From positions 62,001-126,000 of the forward strand of contig QRVH01000001.1 of NCBI GenBank assembly GCA_003458705.1: a stretch of 64,000 nt of DNA, given 5' to 3'. The DNA is from Eubacterium sp. AF22-9 (lineage in GTDB: Bacteria; Bacillota; Clostridia; Lachnospirales; Lachnospiraceae). Of this stretch, positions 8,510-18,529 are shown in pieces. Both the position numbers and the translations under genes were made by a program. The notes below the pieces were generated by a model that saw nothing but the letters and a program-made list of their open reading frames with translations, did not search any database and was not told where the DNA came from. Every line of letters begins with the position of its first letter. Position 1 is the stretch's first letter.

Positions 8510-9583
8510 ATGAAAGCATTTTTGATACTTGAAGATGGAACGGTCTTTGAAGGAACCAGCATAGGTTCGACCCGCGAAGTTATTAGTGAGATTGTCTTTA
8601 ACACATCTATGACAGGATATTTGGAGGTGTTGACTGATCCTTCATACGCAGGACAGGCAGTAACAATGACATATCCTCTTATCGGTAATTACGGAGTGTG
8701 CTATAAGGATATGGAATCCCAGAAAGCATGGCCAGATGGATATATTGTACGTGAGCTTTCCAGAATGGCAAGCAACTTCAGAAATGAAGATCCTATCCAG
8801 AAATTCCTTCTTGATAATGATATCCCAGGTATTTGTGGGATTGACACAAGAGCCCTTACTAAGATATTAAGAGAAAAGGGTACTATGAACGGTATGATTA
8901 CAACTAATGAGAATTATAATCTTGATGAGGTACTTCCTAAGATTAAGGAGTACAGTGTTAAGGGCGTTGTAAGAAAGGTTACATGTTCAGAAAAGTATAT
9001 TCTTCCAGGAAAAGGACCTAAGGTTGCTCTTATGGACTTTGGCGCAAAGAAGAATATTGCAAGATCACTTAATAACAGAGGCTGTGAAGTTACAGTATAT
9101 CCTGCATATACTAAGGCAGAAGAGATTCTTGCATCTAATCCTGATGGAATTATGTTATCTAACGGTCCTGGAGATCCTAAGGAATGTGTAGAGATAATTG
9201 AAGAGATTAAGAAGCTGTATAACAGCAATGTACCGATATTTGCAATCTGTCTTGGACATCAGCTTATGGCACTTGCTACAGGAGCTGATACTCACAGACT
9301 TAAGTACGGACACAGAGGTGCTAACCATCCTGTTAAGGATTTAAAGACTGGCAAATGTTATATATCATCACAGAACCATGGTTATGTTGTAGATGAAAGC
9401 ACATTAGACAGTAAGGTTGCAGTACCTGCATTTGAGAATGTTAATGATAAGACTAATGAGGGACTTGAATATGTTGGTAAGAATATATTCACAGTACAGT
9501 TCCATCCAGAAGCCTGCGCAGGTCCACAGGATACAGCGTACCTGTTTGACAGATTTATGGATATGATGAAGAAGGAGGACTAA
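8510..9583 (+). CDS. carA: Carbamoyl-phosphate synthase small (glutaminase) chain
   Basis: A full-length class I amidotransferase subunit that releases ammonia from glutamine for carbamoyl phosphate synthesis in the pyrimidine and arginine pathways. The N-terminal domain begins KAFLILEDGTVFEG; the C-terminal GATase domain has the nucleophile cysteine in FAICLGHQ and the His/Glu pair in VQFHPEACAGP. GTG 8501 is also in frame, but ATG 8510 preceded by AAGGTGG matches the usual CarA N-terminus. carB starts 4 bases after the stop, so the two subunits are co-translated. The leader holds a promoter and a possible attenuator. Confidence 0.97.
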   Translation: MKAFLILEDGTVFEGTSIGSTREVISEIVFNTSMTGYLEVLTDPSYAGQAVTMTYPLIGNYGVCYKDMESQKAWPDGYIVRELSRMASNFRNEDPIQKFLLDNDIPGICGIDTRALTKILREKGTMNGMITTNENYNLDEVLPKIKEYSVKGVVRKVTCSEKYILPGKGPKVALMDFGAKKNIARSLNNRGCEVTVYPAYTKAEEILASNPDGIMLSNGPGDPKECVEIIEEIKKLYNSNVPIFAICLGHQLMALATGADTHRLKYGHRGANHPVKDLKTGKCYISSQNHGYVVDESTLDSKVAVPAFENVNDKTNEGLEYVGKNIFTVQFHPEACAGPQDTAYLFDRFMDMMKKED

Positions 9584-9587
9584 GAAC

Positions 9588-12500
9588 ATGCCAAAGATTG
9601 AGAGTATTAAGAAAGTATTAGTTATAGGTTCTGGTCCAATCGTTATTGGTCAGGCAGCAGAATTTGACTATGCCGGAACACAGGCATGCCGTTCTCTTAA
9701 AGAGGAAGGAATTGAAGTAGTATTGGTTAACTCTAACCCTGCTACTATCATGACAGATAAAGATATTGCTGATGAGGTATATATTGAGCCTCTTACAGTT
9801 GAAGCATTAAAGCAGATTATCTTAAAGGAAAAGCCGGACAGCATCTTACCTACACTTGGTGGACAGGCCGGACTTAACCTTGCAATGGAAATCGCTGAGA
9901 CAGGATTCCTTGAGGAGCATAATGTAAAGCTTATCGGTACAACTGCACTTACAATCAAGAAGGCAGAAGACCGTCTTATGTTCAAGGAAACTATGGAAAA
10001 GATTGGTGAGCCATGTGCGCCATCACTTGTTGTTAACAACGTTGAGGATGGCGAAGCATTCGCAGCCAAGATTGGATATCCTGTAGTATTACGTCCTGCT
10101 TACACACTTGGTGGTAGCGGCGGCGGTATCGCTAAGAATGTGCAGGAATTAAGAGAAATCCTTGAGAATGGTTTAAGACTTTCAAGAGTTGGTGAAGTTT
10201 TAGTTGAGCGTTGTATCGCTGGCTGGAAGGAAATTGAATACGAAGTAATGCGTGACAGCAATGGAACATGTATTACTATCTGTAATATGGAGAATATCGA
10301 CCCTGTTGGTGTTCATACAGGTGATAGTATTGTAGTAGCTCCTTCACAGACACTTTCAGATAAGGAATACCAGATGTTAAGAACATCTGCATTAAGAATT
10401 ATTGATGAATTAGGCATCACAGGTGGATGTAATGTACAGTATGCACTTCATCCAGACAGTTTTGAGTACTGTGTAATCGAGGTTAACCCTCGTGTAAGCC
10501 GTTCATCAGCATTAGCTTCTAAGGCAACAGGTTATCCTATTGCTAAGGTTGCAGCTAAGATTGCACTTGGTTACACACTTGATGAGATTAAGAATGCAGT
10601 TACAGGAAAGACATATGCAAGCTTCGAGCCAGCACTTGATTACTGTGTAGTTAAGATTCCAAGACTTCCATTTGATAAATTCATCTCAGCTAAGAGAACA
10701 CTTACAACACAGATGAAGGCTACAGGTGAGGTTATGAGTATTTCTGATAACTTCGAGGGTGGTCTTATGAAGGCTATACGTTCTCTTGAACAGCATGTTG
10801 ACAGTCTTATGTCATATGACTTTACAGGACTTACAGATGAAGAGCTTCTTGAAGAACTTGCAATTGTAGACGACAGAAGAATCTGGAAGATAGCTGAAGG
10901 TTTAAGAAGACACATTTCTGCAGCCAAGATGCATGATATTACTAAGATAGACTTATGGTTTATTGATAAGCTCCAGATTATTGTTGATATGGAGAACGCT
11001 CTTAAGAGAGGACCTCTTACAGAGAGCCTTTTAAGAGAAGCTAAGAGAATTGAATTCCCTGACAATGTTATCGGCGATTTAACAGGTCACACAGAAAGAG
11101 AAATCAAGGAATTAAGAGACCAGTATAATATTCATGCTGCATTTAAGATGGTTGATACATGTGCAGCAGAGTTTGCAGCTACAACACCATACTATTATTC
11201 AGTATATGGCAGTGAGAATGAAGCTGTAGAGACTAAGGATAAGAAGAAGGTTCTTGTACTTGGTTCTGGTCCAATCAGAATCGGACAGGGTATCGAGTTC
11301 GACTTCTGTTCAGTTCATTGTACATGGGCATTCAAGAAAGAGGGCTTTGAGACAATTATTATAAATAATAACCCAGAGACAGTTTCTACTGACTTTGATA
11401 TTGCTGATAAGCTTTACTTTGAGCCACTTACAGCAGAGGATGTTGAATCAATCGTGGATTTTGAGAAACCGGATGGTGCAGTTGTACAGTTTGGTGGACA
11501 GACAGCTATCAAGCTTACAGAAGCACTTATGAAGATGGGGGTTCCTATTCTTGGAACTAAGGCAGAAGATGTTGATGCCGCTGAGGATAGAGAACTTTTC
11601 GATGAGATTCTTGAGCAGACACAGATTCCAAGAGCTAAGGGACAGACTGTATTCACAGTTGATGAAGCTCTTAAGGCAGCCAATGAGCTTGGATATCCTG
11701 TACTTGTAAGACCTTCATATGTACTTGGTGGACAGGGTATGCAGATCGCTGTATCTGATGAAGATGTAGTTGAATTCATGAATATCATCAACAGAATTAA
11801 GCAGGATCACCCAATCCTTGTTGATAAGTACCTTATGGGTAAGGAAATTGAAGTCGATGCTGTATGCGATGGTCAGGATATTCTTATTCCTGGTATCATG
11901 GAGCATATTGAGAGAGCTGGTATCCATTCAGGAGACAGTATTTCAGTATATCCAGCTAAGTCTATATCACCTAAGATTGTAGATATGATTGAAGATTATA
12001 CAGGAAGACTTGCAAGAGCACTTCATGTAAAGGGTATGATTAATATCCAGTTTATCGTATATAATGATCAGGTATATGTAATTGAGGTTAACCCTCGTTC
12101 AAGCCGTACAGTACCATACATCAGCAAGGTTACAGGTATTCCAATTGTCAAGCTTGCTACACAGGTTATTATTGGCAAGACAATTAAGGAATTAGGATAT
12201 GAGCCGGGACTTCAGAAGGCAGCAGATTACTATGCTATCAAGATGCCTGTATTCTCATTTGAGAAGATCAGAGGCGCTGATATCAGCCTTGGACCAGAGA
12301 TGAAGTCTACAGGTGAGTGTCTTGGTATATCTAAGAGTTTTGATGAGGCACTTTATAAGGCATTCGAGGGAGCCGGAATCAGACTTCCAAAGCATAAGCA
12401 GATTATCATGACTCTTGCAGATAAGGATAAGCAGGATGGTATTGATATTGCACAAAGATTCGAAGCATTAGGTTACAAGATTTATGCTTCAAGAGGAACA

Positions 12501-12806
12501 GCCAAGGTTCTTAAGGAAAATGGCGTACATGCAATTCAGGTTAATAAGATCGGCCAGGAAGCTCCTACACTCCTTGACCTTATCTTAGAGCATAAGATTG
12601 ACCTTGTAATTGATACACCAGAGAGTGGTATTGAGAGAGCCAAGGACGGATTCCTTATCAGAAGATATGCTATCGAGACAGGCGTTCACTGCCTTACAAG
12701 TCTTGATACAGCCCATGCACTTATATCAAGTCTTGAGCACGCATTCAATAATCAGGAATTATCTATAGTTGATATTGCTAAGATTGATAATCGTGGTAAT
12801 AATTAA
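9588..12806 (+). CDS. carB: Carbamoyl-phosphate synthase large chain
   Basis: 1072 residues, normal length. Two ATP-grasp halves are visible, each opening with a glycine-rich motif (VLVIGSGPIVIGQ and VLVLGSGPIRIGQ) and each with a nucleotide loop (RPAYTLGGSGGG and RPSYVLGGQGM). The C-terminal 130 or so residues form the MGS-like allosteric domain. The enzyme joins bicarbonate, ammonia from CarA and two ATP into carbamoyl phosphate in the cytosol. It follows carA by 4 bases and ends at a strong terminator. No pyr or arg genes are adjacent, so it appears to be a stand-alone carAB operon. Confidence 0.98.
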   Translation: MPKIESIKKVLVIGSGPIVIGQAAEFDYAGTQACRSLKEEGIEVVLVNSNPATIMTDKDIADEVYIEPLTVEALKQIILKEKPDSILPTLGGQAGLNLAMEIAETGFLEEHNVKLIGTTALTIKKAEDRLMFKETMEKIGEPCAPSLVVNNVEDGEAFAAKIGYPVVLRPAYTLGGSGGGIAKNVQELREILENGLRLSRVGEVLVERCIAGWKEIEYEVMRDSNGTCITICNMENIDPVGVHTGDSIVVAPSQTLSDKEYQMLRTSALRIIDELGITGGCNVQYALHPDSFEYCVIEVNPRVSRSSALASKATGYPIAKVAAKIALGYTLDEIKNAVTGKTYASFEPALDYCVVKIPRLPFDKFISAKRTLTTQMKATGEVMSISDNFEGGLMKAIRSLEQHVDSLMSYDFTGLTDEELLEELAIVDDRRIWKIAEGLRRHISAAKMHDITKIDLWFIDKLQIIVDMENALKRGPLTESLLREAKRIEFPDNVIGDLTGHTEREIKELRDQYNIHAAFKMVDTCAAEFAATTPYYYSVYGSENEAVETKDKKKVLVLGSGPIRIGQGIEFDFCSVHCTWAFKKEGFETIIINNNPETVSTDFDIADKLYFEPLTAEDVESIVDFEKPDGAVVQFGGQTAIKLTEALMKMGVPILGTKAEDVDAAEDRELFDEILEQTQIPRAKGQTVFTVDEALKAANELGYPVLVRPSYVLGGQGMQIAVSDEDVVEFMNIINRIKQDHPILVDKYLMGKEIEVDAVCDGQDILIPGIMEHIERAGIHSGDSISVYPAKSISPKIVDMIEDYTGRLARALHVKGMINIQFIVYNDQVYVIEVNPRSSRTVPYISKVTGIPIVKLATQVIIGKTIKELGYEPGLQKAADYYAIKMPVFSFEKIRGADISLGPEMKSTGECLGISKSFDEALYKAFEGAGIRLPKHKQIIMTLADKDKQDGIDIAQRFEALGYKIYASRGTAKVLKENGVHAIQVNKIGQEAPTLLDLILEHKIDLVIDTPESGIERAKDGFLIRRYAIETGVHCLTSLDTAHALISSLEHAFNNQELSIVDIAKIDNRGNN

Positions 12807-12823
12807 TAATATGATTTTTATGA

Positions 12824-12856
12824 AGAGGCACTGTGTAAACACGGTGTCTCTTTTTT
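12824..12856 (+). terminator. Terminator of carAB
   Basis: AGAGGCACTGTG pairs with CACGGTGTCTCT (two G-U pairs) around a 4-base loop and is followed by T6, 17 bases after the carB stop. Confidence 0.85.
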
Positions 12857-12865
12857 GCTAAACAG

Positions 12866-12894
12866 TTGACCGACTTGATATTATTAGGTATAAT
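12866..12894 (+). promoter_or_regulatory. Promoter for SNF-family transporter gene
   Basis: TTGACC, 17-base spacer, TATAAT; nearly consensus and 35 bases before the ATG at 12930. Confidence 0.75.
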
Positions 12895-12929
12895 TTATAA
12901 GTATATATTAAAAAAGGGAAGGTTATGAA

Positions 12930-14386
12930 ATGAACGAAAATCGTAATTCATTCAAGGGCTCTATAGGGTTCGTCCTTGCAGCAGCGGGTAGTGCTGTAGG
13001 ACTTGGTAACATATGGAGATTTCCTTATTTGGCAGCTAAAGATGGAGGCGGATTATTCCTCGTTATTTACATTGTTTTAGCATTAACATTTGGTTTTACT
13101 CTACTCACAACAGAAATTGCTATTGGACGAAAGACAAAGCAGAGTCCGCTTACAGCTTACAGCAAGTTAAAGAGTAAGTGGAAGCCACTGGGGATTATTG
13201 CGTGTATTGTACCTATGATGATATTTCCATACTATGTAACAATCGGTGGATGGGTACTTAAGTATCTTCTTGTTTATATTACGGGTAATGGACATGCAGC
13301 AGCACAGGACGGATATTTCTCAGGATTTATCGGTCAGACAGCAGAGCCAATCATAATGATGCTTGTGTTTACAATAATTGTTGCATTTATTATATTCCGT
13401 GGTGTTAACAGTGGTATTGAATCATCATCAAAGATTATCATGCCATTACTTATTGTGCTTGTTCTTGGTGTATCTGTATATTCACTTACAATTTCATATA
13501 CAGACATTGATGGCACAACAAGAACAGGTTTACAGGGATTAGGAGCATATGTAATTCCTAACATGAAAGGAATTACTGTTAAGCAGTTCTGTACAGTTCT
13601 TATGGACGCAATGGGACAGCTTTTCTACAGTTTAAGTGTTGCTATGGGTATTATGATTGCATATGGTTCATATGTAAGTGATGATGCTAATCTTGGAAAG
13701 TCAATTAACCAGATTGAGCTATTTGATACAATAGTTGCATTTCTTGCAGGTGTAATGATTATTCCTGCTGTATTTGTATTCATGGGAAGAGATGGAATGA
13801 CAGCATCAGGTCCAAGTCTTATGTTTGTTTCGCTTCCTAAAGTATTTGATTCTATGGGATTTGCAGGAAATGTAATTGGTGCAATATTCTTTGCAATGGT
13901 ATTCTTTGCAGCCCTTACAAGTGCAGTTTCAATTATGGAGCTATTGTTTCAAGCTTTATGGATGAATTTAAGTTAAACAGAAACAAGGCTACAGCAATAG
14001 AAACTGTAATCGGTATAGCTGTTGCAGTTATCGTATGCTTAGGATATAATAAACTGTTATTTGATATTAAGCTCCCTAACGGAGTACATGCACAGGTGCT
14101 TGATATTATGGATTATGTCAGCAATAATGTACTTATGCCAATAGTTTCTATAGGAACATGTATCCTTATTGGATGGATACTTAAGCCGAAGACTGTTATA
14201 GATGAAGTTGAGAAAACAGGAATTAAGATGGTAAGAAAGGGCCTTTATACAGTTATGGTAAAGTGGGAGAAAACAGGAATTAAGATGGTAAGAAAGGGCC
14301 TTTATACAGTTATGGTAAAGTGGGTTGCTCCAATTCTTTTATTCCTTCTTCTTCTTAAATCACTTGGAATTCTTACTATAATCTGA
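12930..14386 (+). pseudogene. Sodium-dependent SNF/NSS-family transporter, frameshifted
   Basis: Two consecutive frames together encode one neurotransmitter:sodium symporter homologue, a bacterial secondary transporter of amino acids or similar solutes. The N-terminal motif GLGNIWRFPYLAAKDGGG is diagnostic. The frame stops at 13976, but restoring one G after 13940 (GAG|CT to GAGGCT) gives SIMEAIVSSFMDEFKLN and continues to 14386. Near the C-terminus a 57-base in-frame tandem duplication adds 19 residues. Corrected length is about 485 residues, or 466 without the duplication. It has its own promoter. Either the gene is decaying or the consensus sequence has errors here. Confidence 0.8.
14210..14323 (+). 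repeat. Perfect 57-bp in-frame tandem duplication
   Basis: Bases 14210-14266 and 14267-14323 are identical. Each encodes the same 19 residues (EKTGIKMV to VMVKW) near the end of the transporter gene. Confidence 0.95.
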
Positions 14387-14433
14387 TATAGGTAAGATTT
14401 ACAGATTACTATGTTTCTGCAAGAGGTTAATAA

Positions 14434-15324
14434 ATGATTAATAAAAAGTTTTGTATAACAATGTCAGGTTTTATGATTGCATCCTTAATGTTGACAGGGT
14501 GCAGTTCAATGTTTGGTAATCCAATGAAATATGTTATAAGTCAGGATGAGACAAGGCAGGAACAGACTGAATCACAGAATGATACAGGAAATAATGATAC
14601 TTCTTCTGATGAACAGATTTCATCAGAAGAAGATAATGATAATCAGGGAATATATATACTTGGTACAGATAAGATGTCTGATTATTCAGTATCGGGTATG
14701 CTAAAGGCTGTTAAAGAAATTAATGAAAATATAGACGACGATAAAACAAAAGGAATAATACTTATTGGTGATGAGCAGTATATGGATTATCTTTCATATT
14801 TTATATCATTAACTGTTGAAGATAAAAAGCCATTGGTTATCATTAAGAATCTTAATGATGACACAAAGCAGGCAGAACTTATCAATCAGGTTAAAATGTA
14901 TATTAACGGGAATGCAGATTCTTTACCGGATGGATGTATTGTTAACAGAAATTCACAGGGCATATATGATTTATCTGACAGCAAGGCATTGCCGGATGTG
15001 GATATTATTTACGATTATCCAGGTAAAAATGTGGATGGTTTATCTAAGGATATTTATATTAATGATGGAACAGTTGTAGTTTCGTCAATGAATAATGCAG
15101 TGTTATTTGATGATATACAGACAATCATTTCACAGAATAATATTGGCCCTGTAGTTGTTACATGCAGTATTGATACGCTGAAGTCAGGTAATCTGAAAGA
15201 TTATGGAGACAATGTTTACTATACTGATATGGAACCTTTCAAGGCAAGAATATTGCTTATGCTTTTATTAAATAATAAAAGTGATCAGGATTCAATAAAG
15301 AAAGCATTTATGCATATTGAATAG
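14434..15324 (+). CDS. Lipoprotein with divergent asparaginase-like domain
   Basis: 296 residues. A signal sequence ending in the lipobox LMLTGC predicts a lipid-anchored extracellular protein, followed by a Ser/Asp/Glu/Gln-rich linker (about residues 40-72). The remainder resembles L-asparaginases at low level: KGIILIGDEQ...ISLTVEDKKPLVII aligns with the family's VITHGTDT...DLTVKSDKPVVL segment, and GPVVVTCSID with a later strand. The two catalytic threonine positions are not threonine (ILGTDKMSD, LIGDEQYM), so catalysis is unlikely. A non-enzymatic ligand-binding role is an inference. It sits between the transporter gene and an SseB-like gene. Confidence 0.65.
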   Translation: MINKKFCITMSGFMIASLMLTGCSSMFGNPMKYVISQDETRQEQTESQNDTGNNDTSSDEQISSEEDNDNQGIYILGTDKMSDYSVSGMLKAVKEINENIDDDKTKGIILIGDEQYMDYLSYFISLTVEDKKPLVIIKNLNDDTKQAELINQVKMYINGNADSLPDGCIVNRNSQGIYDLSDSKALPDVDIIYDYPGKNVDGLSKDIYINDGTVVVSSMNNAVLFDDIQTIISQNNIGPVVVTCSIDTLKSGNLKDYGDNVYYTDMEPFKARILLMLLLNNKSDQDSIKKAFMHIE

Positions 15325-15404
15325 AGATTGTTTTATTGAAAGAATTACTGTATTGTGTTATTCTATCAATAGAATATCTATCGAGTAAAAGATTGGAGAA
15401 TGTA

Positions 15405-16358
15405 ATGAATTCAATTAAAGCACAGGATATTGTGAGACACATATTTAAGGATGAAGATAAAGGATGTGAATATATTAAGGGGTTGTCAATGGCGGACAGC
15501 GTTGAAGTATTAACAAAGATAATTCCTGAACTTATTAAGGAAGCAGAGAATAAGAACAATGTTAATGATGCAGGATATTTCAGCAAGCTTAGTGAAATAT
15601 ACCGTAAGATTGTTATAGAGAAGCTGGTAAATGCAGAACATTTATGGACAATATATTGTGACAGTACAGCTTATCCATATGTCCTTGATGGTGATATTGT
15701 TGTATTATATGACTTTACTAACCATGATAAAGTTGGTGAACAGCTTGCAAAGTATGGTTTCAATGTATCATTTGGTATAGAAGACAGAGAATCTATATTC
15801 TATGAAATTGGTCATATGTACCGTAATGGTTTAAAGAATATAAGATTCACAGATGGCAGGGATAACATGCTTATTGTACCAAGAGAAGAAATTGCCACAT
15901 ATGATAAGTTCTTTAAAGATGACTATGTTACTAATCCTGGTCTGCAGAGTGCTTTGATTGCATTCTTCCAGGAATTCAGAAAGCCGGAAGGTAAAGATAA
16001 ATCAGTTGTATTAGCAACTAAGGAATCTGAACTCAGGGTTGCACTTAGAAATGCGGATTATATGGTTCCATGTACAAAGGAAGAGACTGAAGATTCAGTG
16101 TCAATTGCACATCCATATGTTGATATTACAGATAAAGTCCAGCATAAAGATGGTGAACAGGTGCTTGCACTGCCAGTATTTACAGATGGTTTCGAACTTG
16201 ATAAATGTTATACAGATAAGCATGAGAACATGCTTTATACATATATGGAATTGTTAAAGTCTGTACAAGAAATAGGAGCATCTGGTATTGTAATTAATCC
16301 GCTGGGCGTAAGCTACTATGTTCCAGTTGATATAATGAAGAGTATTATTACAGATTAA
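15405..16358 (+). CDS. SseB-domain protein with N-terminal extension
   Basis: 317 residues from ATG 15405, which has GGAG 7 bases upstream; an in-frame start at 15336 would add 23 implausible residues. The C-terminal half carries an SseB-like pattern (ALPVFTDGFEL ... GIVINPLGVSYYVP), known from enhanced-serine-sensitivity and type III secretion accessory proteins. The N-terminal 120 or so residues are mostly helical and not recognised. No signal peptide, so cytoplasmic. It is followed 35 bases later by a CheX gene, probably co-transcribed. Molecular role unknown. Confidence 0.65.
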   Translation: MNSIKAQDIVRHIFKDEDKGCEYIKGLSMADSVEVLTKIIPELIKEAENKNNVNDAGYFSKLSEIYRKIVIEKLVNAEHLWTIYCDSTAYPYVLDGDIVVLYDFTNHDKVGEQLAKYGFNVSFGIEDRESIFYEIGHMYRNGLKNIRFTDGRDNMLIVPREEIATYDKFFKDDYVTNPGLQSALIAFFQEFRKPEGKDKSVVLATKESELRVALRNADYMVPCTKEETEDSVSIAHPYVDITDKVQHKDGEQVLALPVFTDGFELDKCYTDKHENMLYTYMELLKSVQEIGASGIVINPLGVSYYVPVDIMKSIITD

Positions 16359-16393
16359 TATTCTGGAATGCATGTGGCGAAGGAGGAAGTTCT

Positions 16394-16870
16394 ATGGCAG
16401 ATATGAATGTTAATTATATTAATCCATTTTTAGAGGCTGCGATTGCAATAGTTAAAGACGCCTGTCAGGTGGAATTAAAAATAGGAAAGCCATATGCCAA
16501 AATGGTTGAACTGACAGAGGGTACGGTGGTAATCCTTATAGGTGTAACCGGAGAGATGAGAGGTCAGGTTGTATTATCCATAGATGAAAAGAAAGCGTGT
16601 GAGATTGCTTCACGTATGATGATGGGCATGCCTGTTCCGGAATTAGACGATATGGCTATAAGTGCAATAAGCGAGCTTGGTAATATGATAATGGGTAATG
16701 CTGCAACAGTATTCTCAGTTAGAAATATAGGCATTGATATTACTCCTCCAACTGTTGGACGGGGAACTGGAAAGATAGATACGATGTATACCAAGAACAT
16801 TGCAATACCATTACTTACAGATGATTCGAAAGTATTCATGGAAATGAATATTGCAATGAAAATTGGCTAG
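16394..16870 (+). CDS. cheX: CheX-family chemotaxis phosphatase
   Basis: 158 residues, the usual CheX size. The helix ISELGNMIMGNA contains the E-xx-N pair that dephosphorylates CheY~P in CheC/CheX/FliY phosphatases. The N-terminal NPFLEAAIAIV matches CheX. It would help terminate chemotaxis signalling, implying a motile organism, although no other che or fla genes are in the window. GGAGG lies just before the ATG. A strong terminator follows, ending the transcript that includes the SseB-like gene. Confidence 0.82.
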   Translation: MADMNVNYINPFLEAAIAIVKDACQVELKIGKPYAKMVELTEGTVVILIGVTGEMRGQVVLSIDEKKACEIASRMMMGMPVPELDDMAISAISELGNMIMGNAATVFSVRNIGIDITPPTVGRGTGKIDTMYTKNIAIPLLTDDSKVFMEMNIAMKIG

Positions 16871-16887
16871 AATTATTATGAAACTAC

Positions 16888-16921
16888 AAGACACACTGGT
16901 ATATGCTGGTGTGTCTTTTTC
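16888..16921 (+). terminator. Terminator after cheX
   Basis: AAGACACACTGG pairs fully with CTGGTGTGTCTT (two G-U) around a 6-base loop, then a T run, 17 bases after the stop. Confidence 0.85.
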
Positions 16922-16945
16922 TAGGATTAAGTATAGGAGGATGTA

Positions 16946-18313
16946 ATGGAAAGAGTGTATATTGCAATTGATCTTAAATCATTCTATGCAAGTGTTGAGT
17001 GTGTTGAAAGAGAATCAGACCCGCTTACCACTAATCTCGTTGTAGCTGATGAATCAAGAACAGCCAAAACAATATGTCTTGCAGTTACTCCTTCTCTTAA
17101 GAAATATGGACTTTCCGGACGAAGCAGGCTTTTTGAGGTAGAACAGAAGGCAAAAGAAATAGAGGAACGCACAGGAAAGAAGCTTGAATATATAGTAGCA
17201 GTTCCAAGAATGGGGCTTTATATAGAATATTCATCAAAGATATATTCTATATATCTTAAATATTTCAGCAAGGATGACATAACTGTATACAGTATTGATG
17301 AAGTATTTATTGATGCAACAGATTATATGAAGCTGTATAATATGACGGCAAGACAACTTACCGCAAAAGTTATTGAGGATGTGTATGATACGACAGGGAT
17401 AACGGCTACTGCAGGAATTGCACCTAATTTGTATCTGTGCAAGATAGCAATGGATATAGTTGCAAAGCATATACAGGCAGACAGCAAGGGCGTGCGTATC
17501 GCAGAATTAAGTGTTAATGATTACAGAAAAATGTTATGGGGTCATACACCTCTTACTGACTTCTGGAGGGTTGGACCAGGAATATCAAGACAGCTTGAAA
17601 AACATGGGATAAAGACTATGGGTGATATTGCGAGAATGTCCCTTGAAGATGAGGACTGGCTGTATAAGCAGTTTGGTGTAGACGCAGAGATTCTTATAGA
17701 CCACGCATGGGGATATGAACCGTGTACAATTGCAGATATTAAGAAATATAAGCCCAAGGCGAGCAGCCTGTGTTCAGGACAGGTGTTAAAAGAACCATAC
17801 ACATTTGAAGATGCAAGGATTGTAGTTGGAGAGATGGCAGATGAGCTTGCACTTGATTTAGTAGATAAAGGCTTTGTGACGGATTCAATTGCGTTAAATG
17901 TAACTTATGACAGGGTAAATGTTGATAAAGGAACTTACAAGGGTGAAATCCATGTAGACAGATATGGAAGAGAAGTTCCACAGGGACTTAACAAATCTGT
18001 TTCACTTACGACATGTACATCTTCATCAAAACAATTAAGAGAAGCTTTTCTTGATATATATGATAAATACACTGACAGGAAGCTGTATATCAGGAAGTTA
18101 AATCTTACAGTTGCCAATCTTACTAATGAGGGCTTTCAGCAGTTTGACATGTTTACAGACCAGACTCAGCTTGAACGCGAAAAAAAGATGCAGCACGCAA
18201 TGCTTGATATTAAGAAAAAATATGGTAAGAATGCGGTAATGAAAGCTAATAACCTGCAGAGCAAGGCAACCGCAATTGAAAGAAACGGTCAGATTGGAGG
18301 TCACAGGGCATAG
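16946..18313 (+). CDS. Y-family DNA polymerase (UmuC/DinB-like)
   Basis: 455 residues. The N-terminal palm opens with IAIDLKSFYASVE, holding the first catalytic aspartate, and SIDEVFIDATDY carries the Asp-Glu pair of the active site. A helix-hairpin-helix region (RVGPGISRQLEKHGIKTMGDIA) and a little-finger domain follow. It is an error-prone translesion polymerase of the UmuC type found in Firmicutes. A YolD-like gene begins 3 bases after the stop, the usual pairing. AGGAGG precedes the ATG. No LexA box was recognised, so SOS control is only presumed. Confidence 0.9.
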   Translation: MERVYIAIDLKSFYASVECVERESDPLTTNLVVADESRTAKTICLAVTPSLKKYGLSGRSRLFEVEQKAKEIEERTGKKLEYIVAVPRMGLYIEYSSKIYSIYLKYFSKDDITVYSIDEVFIDATDYMKLYNMTARQLTAKVIEDVYDTTGITATAGIAPNLYLCKIAMDIVAKHIQADSKGVRIAELSVNDYRKMLWGHTPLTDFWRVGPGISRQLEKHGIKTMGDIARMSLEDEDWLYKQFGVDAEILIDHAWGYEPCTIADIKKYKPKASSLCSGQVLKEPYTFEDARIVVGEMADELALDLVDKGFVTDSIALNVTYDRVNVDKGTYKGEIHVDRYGREVPQGLNKSVSLTTCTSSSKQLREAFLDIYDKYTDRKLYIRKLNLTVANLTNEGFQQFDMFTDQTQLEREKKMQHAMLDIKKKYGKNAVMKANNLQSKATAIERNGQIGGHRA

Positions 18314-18316
18314 CTT

Positions 18317-18529
18317 ATGGGAAAATATGATGATATAATTAATATGAAATGGCCAGTACCGAGTAAAAGACCAAGAATGGATATGGAAAGCAGGGCTAAG
18401 ATATTCCTGCCTTTCTCAGCATTGAAGGGACTTGGAAATGCTATTGACGAGCAGAATAAAACCAAAGATAATATGAGAGAATACGAATATTTTGATGAGG
18501 AGAATAAGGGAGAAGAATTTTATGAGTAA
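18317..18529 (+). CDS. YolD-like small protein
   Basis: 70 residues starting MGKYDDIIN and containing RPRMDMESRAKIFLPFSALKG, the hallmark wording of YolD-like proteins in Clostridia. These small proteins are regularly encoded beside UmuC-type polymerases and are thought to act as UmuD-like partners. The gene starts 3 bases after the polymerase stop and overlaps the following MATE gene by 8 bases, so all three are probably translated from one message. Confidence 0.85.
   Translation: MGKYDDIINMKWPVPSKRPRMDMESRAKIFLPFSALKGLGNAIDEQNKTKDNMREYEYFDEENKGEEFYE

Noticed and set aside
10640-11065. Long minus-strand frames inside carB
   Set aside because: Ser/Leu/Ile-rich mirror frames of a conserved essential gene; no independent support.
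13940-13976. Programmed ribosomal frameshift in the SNF transporter
   Set aside because: No slippery heptamer, and the same kind of break occurs in ten other unrelated genes, so a common artefact or mutation is likelier.
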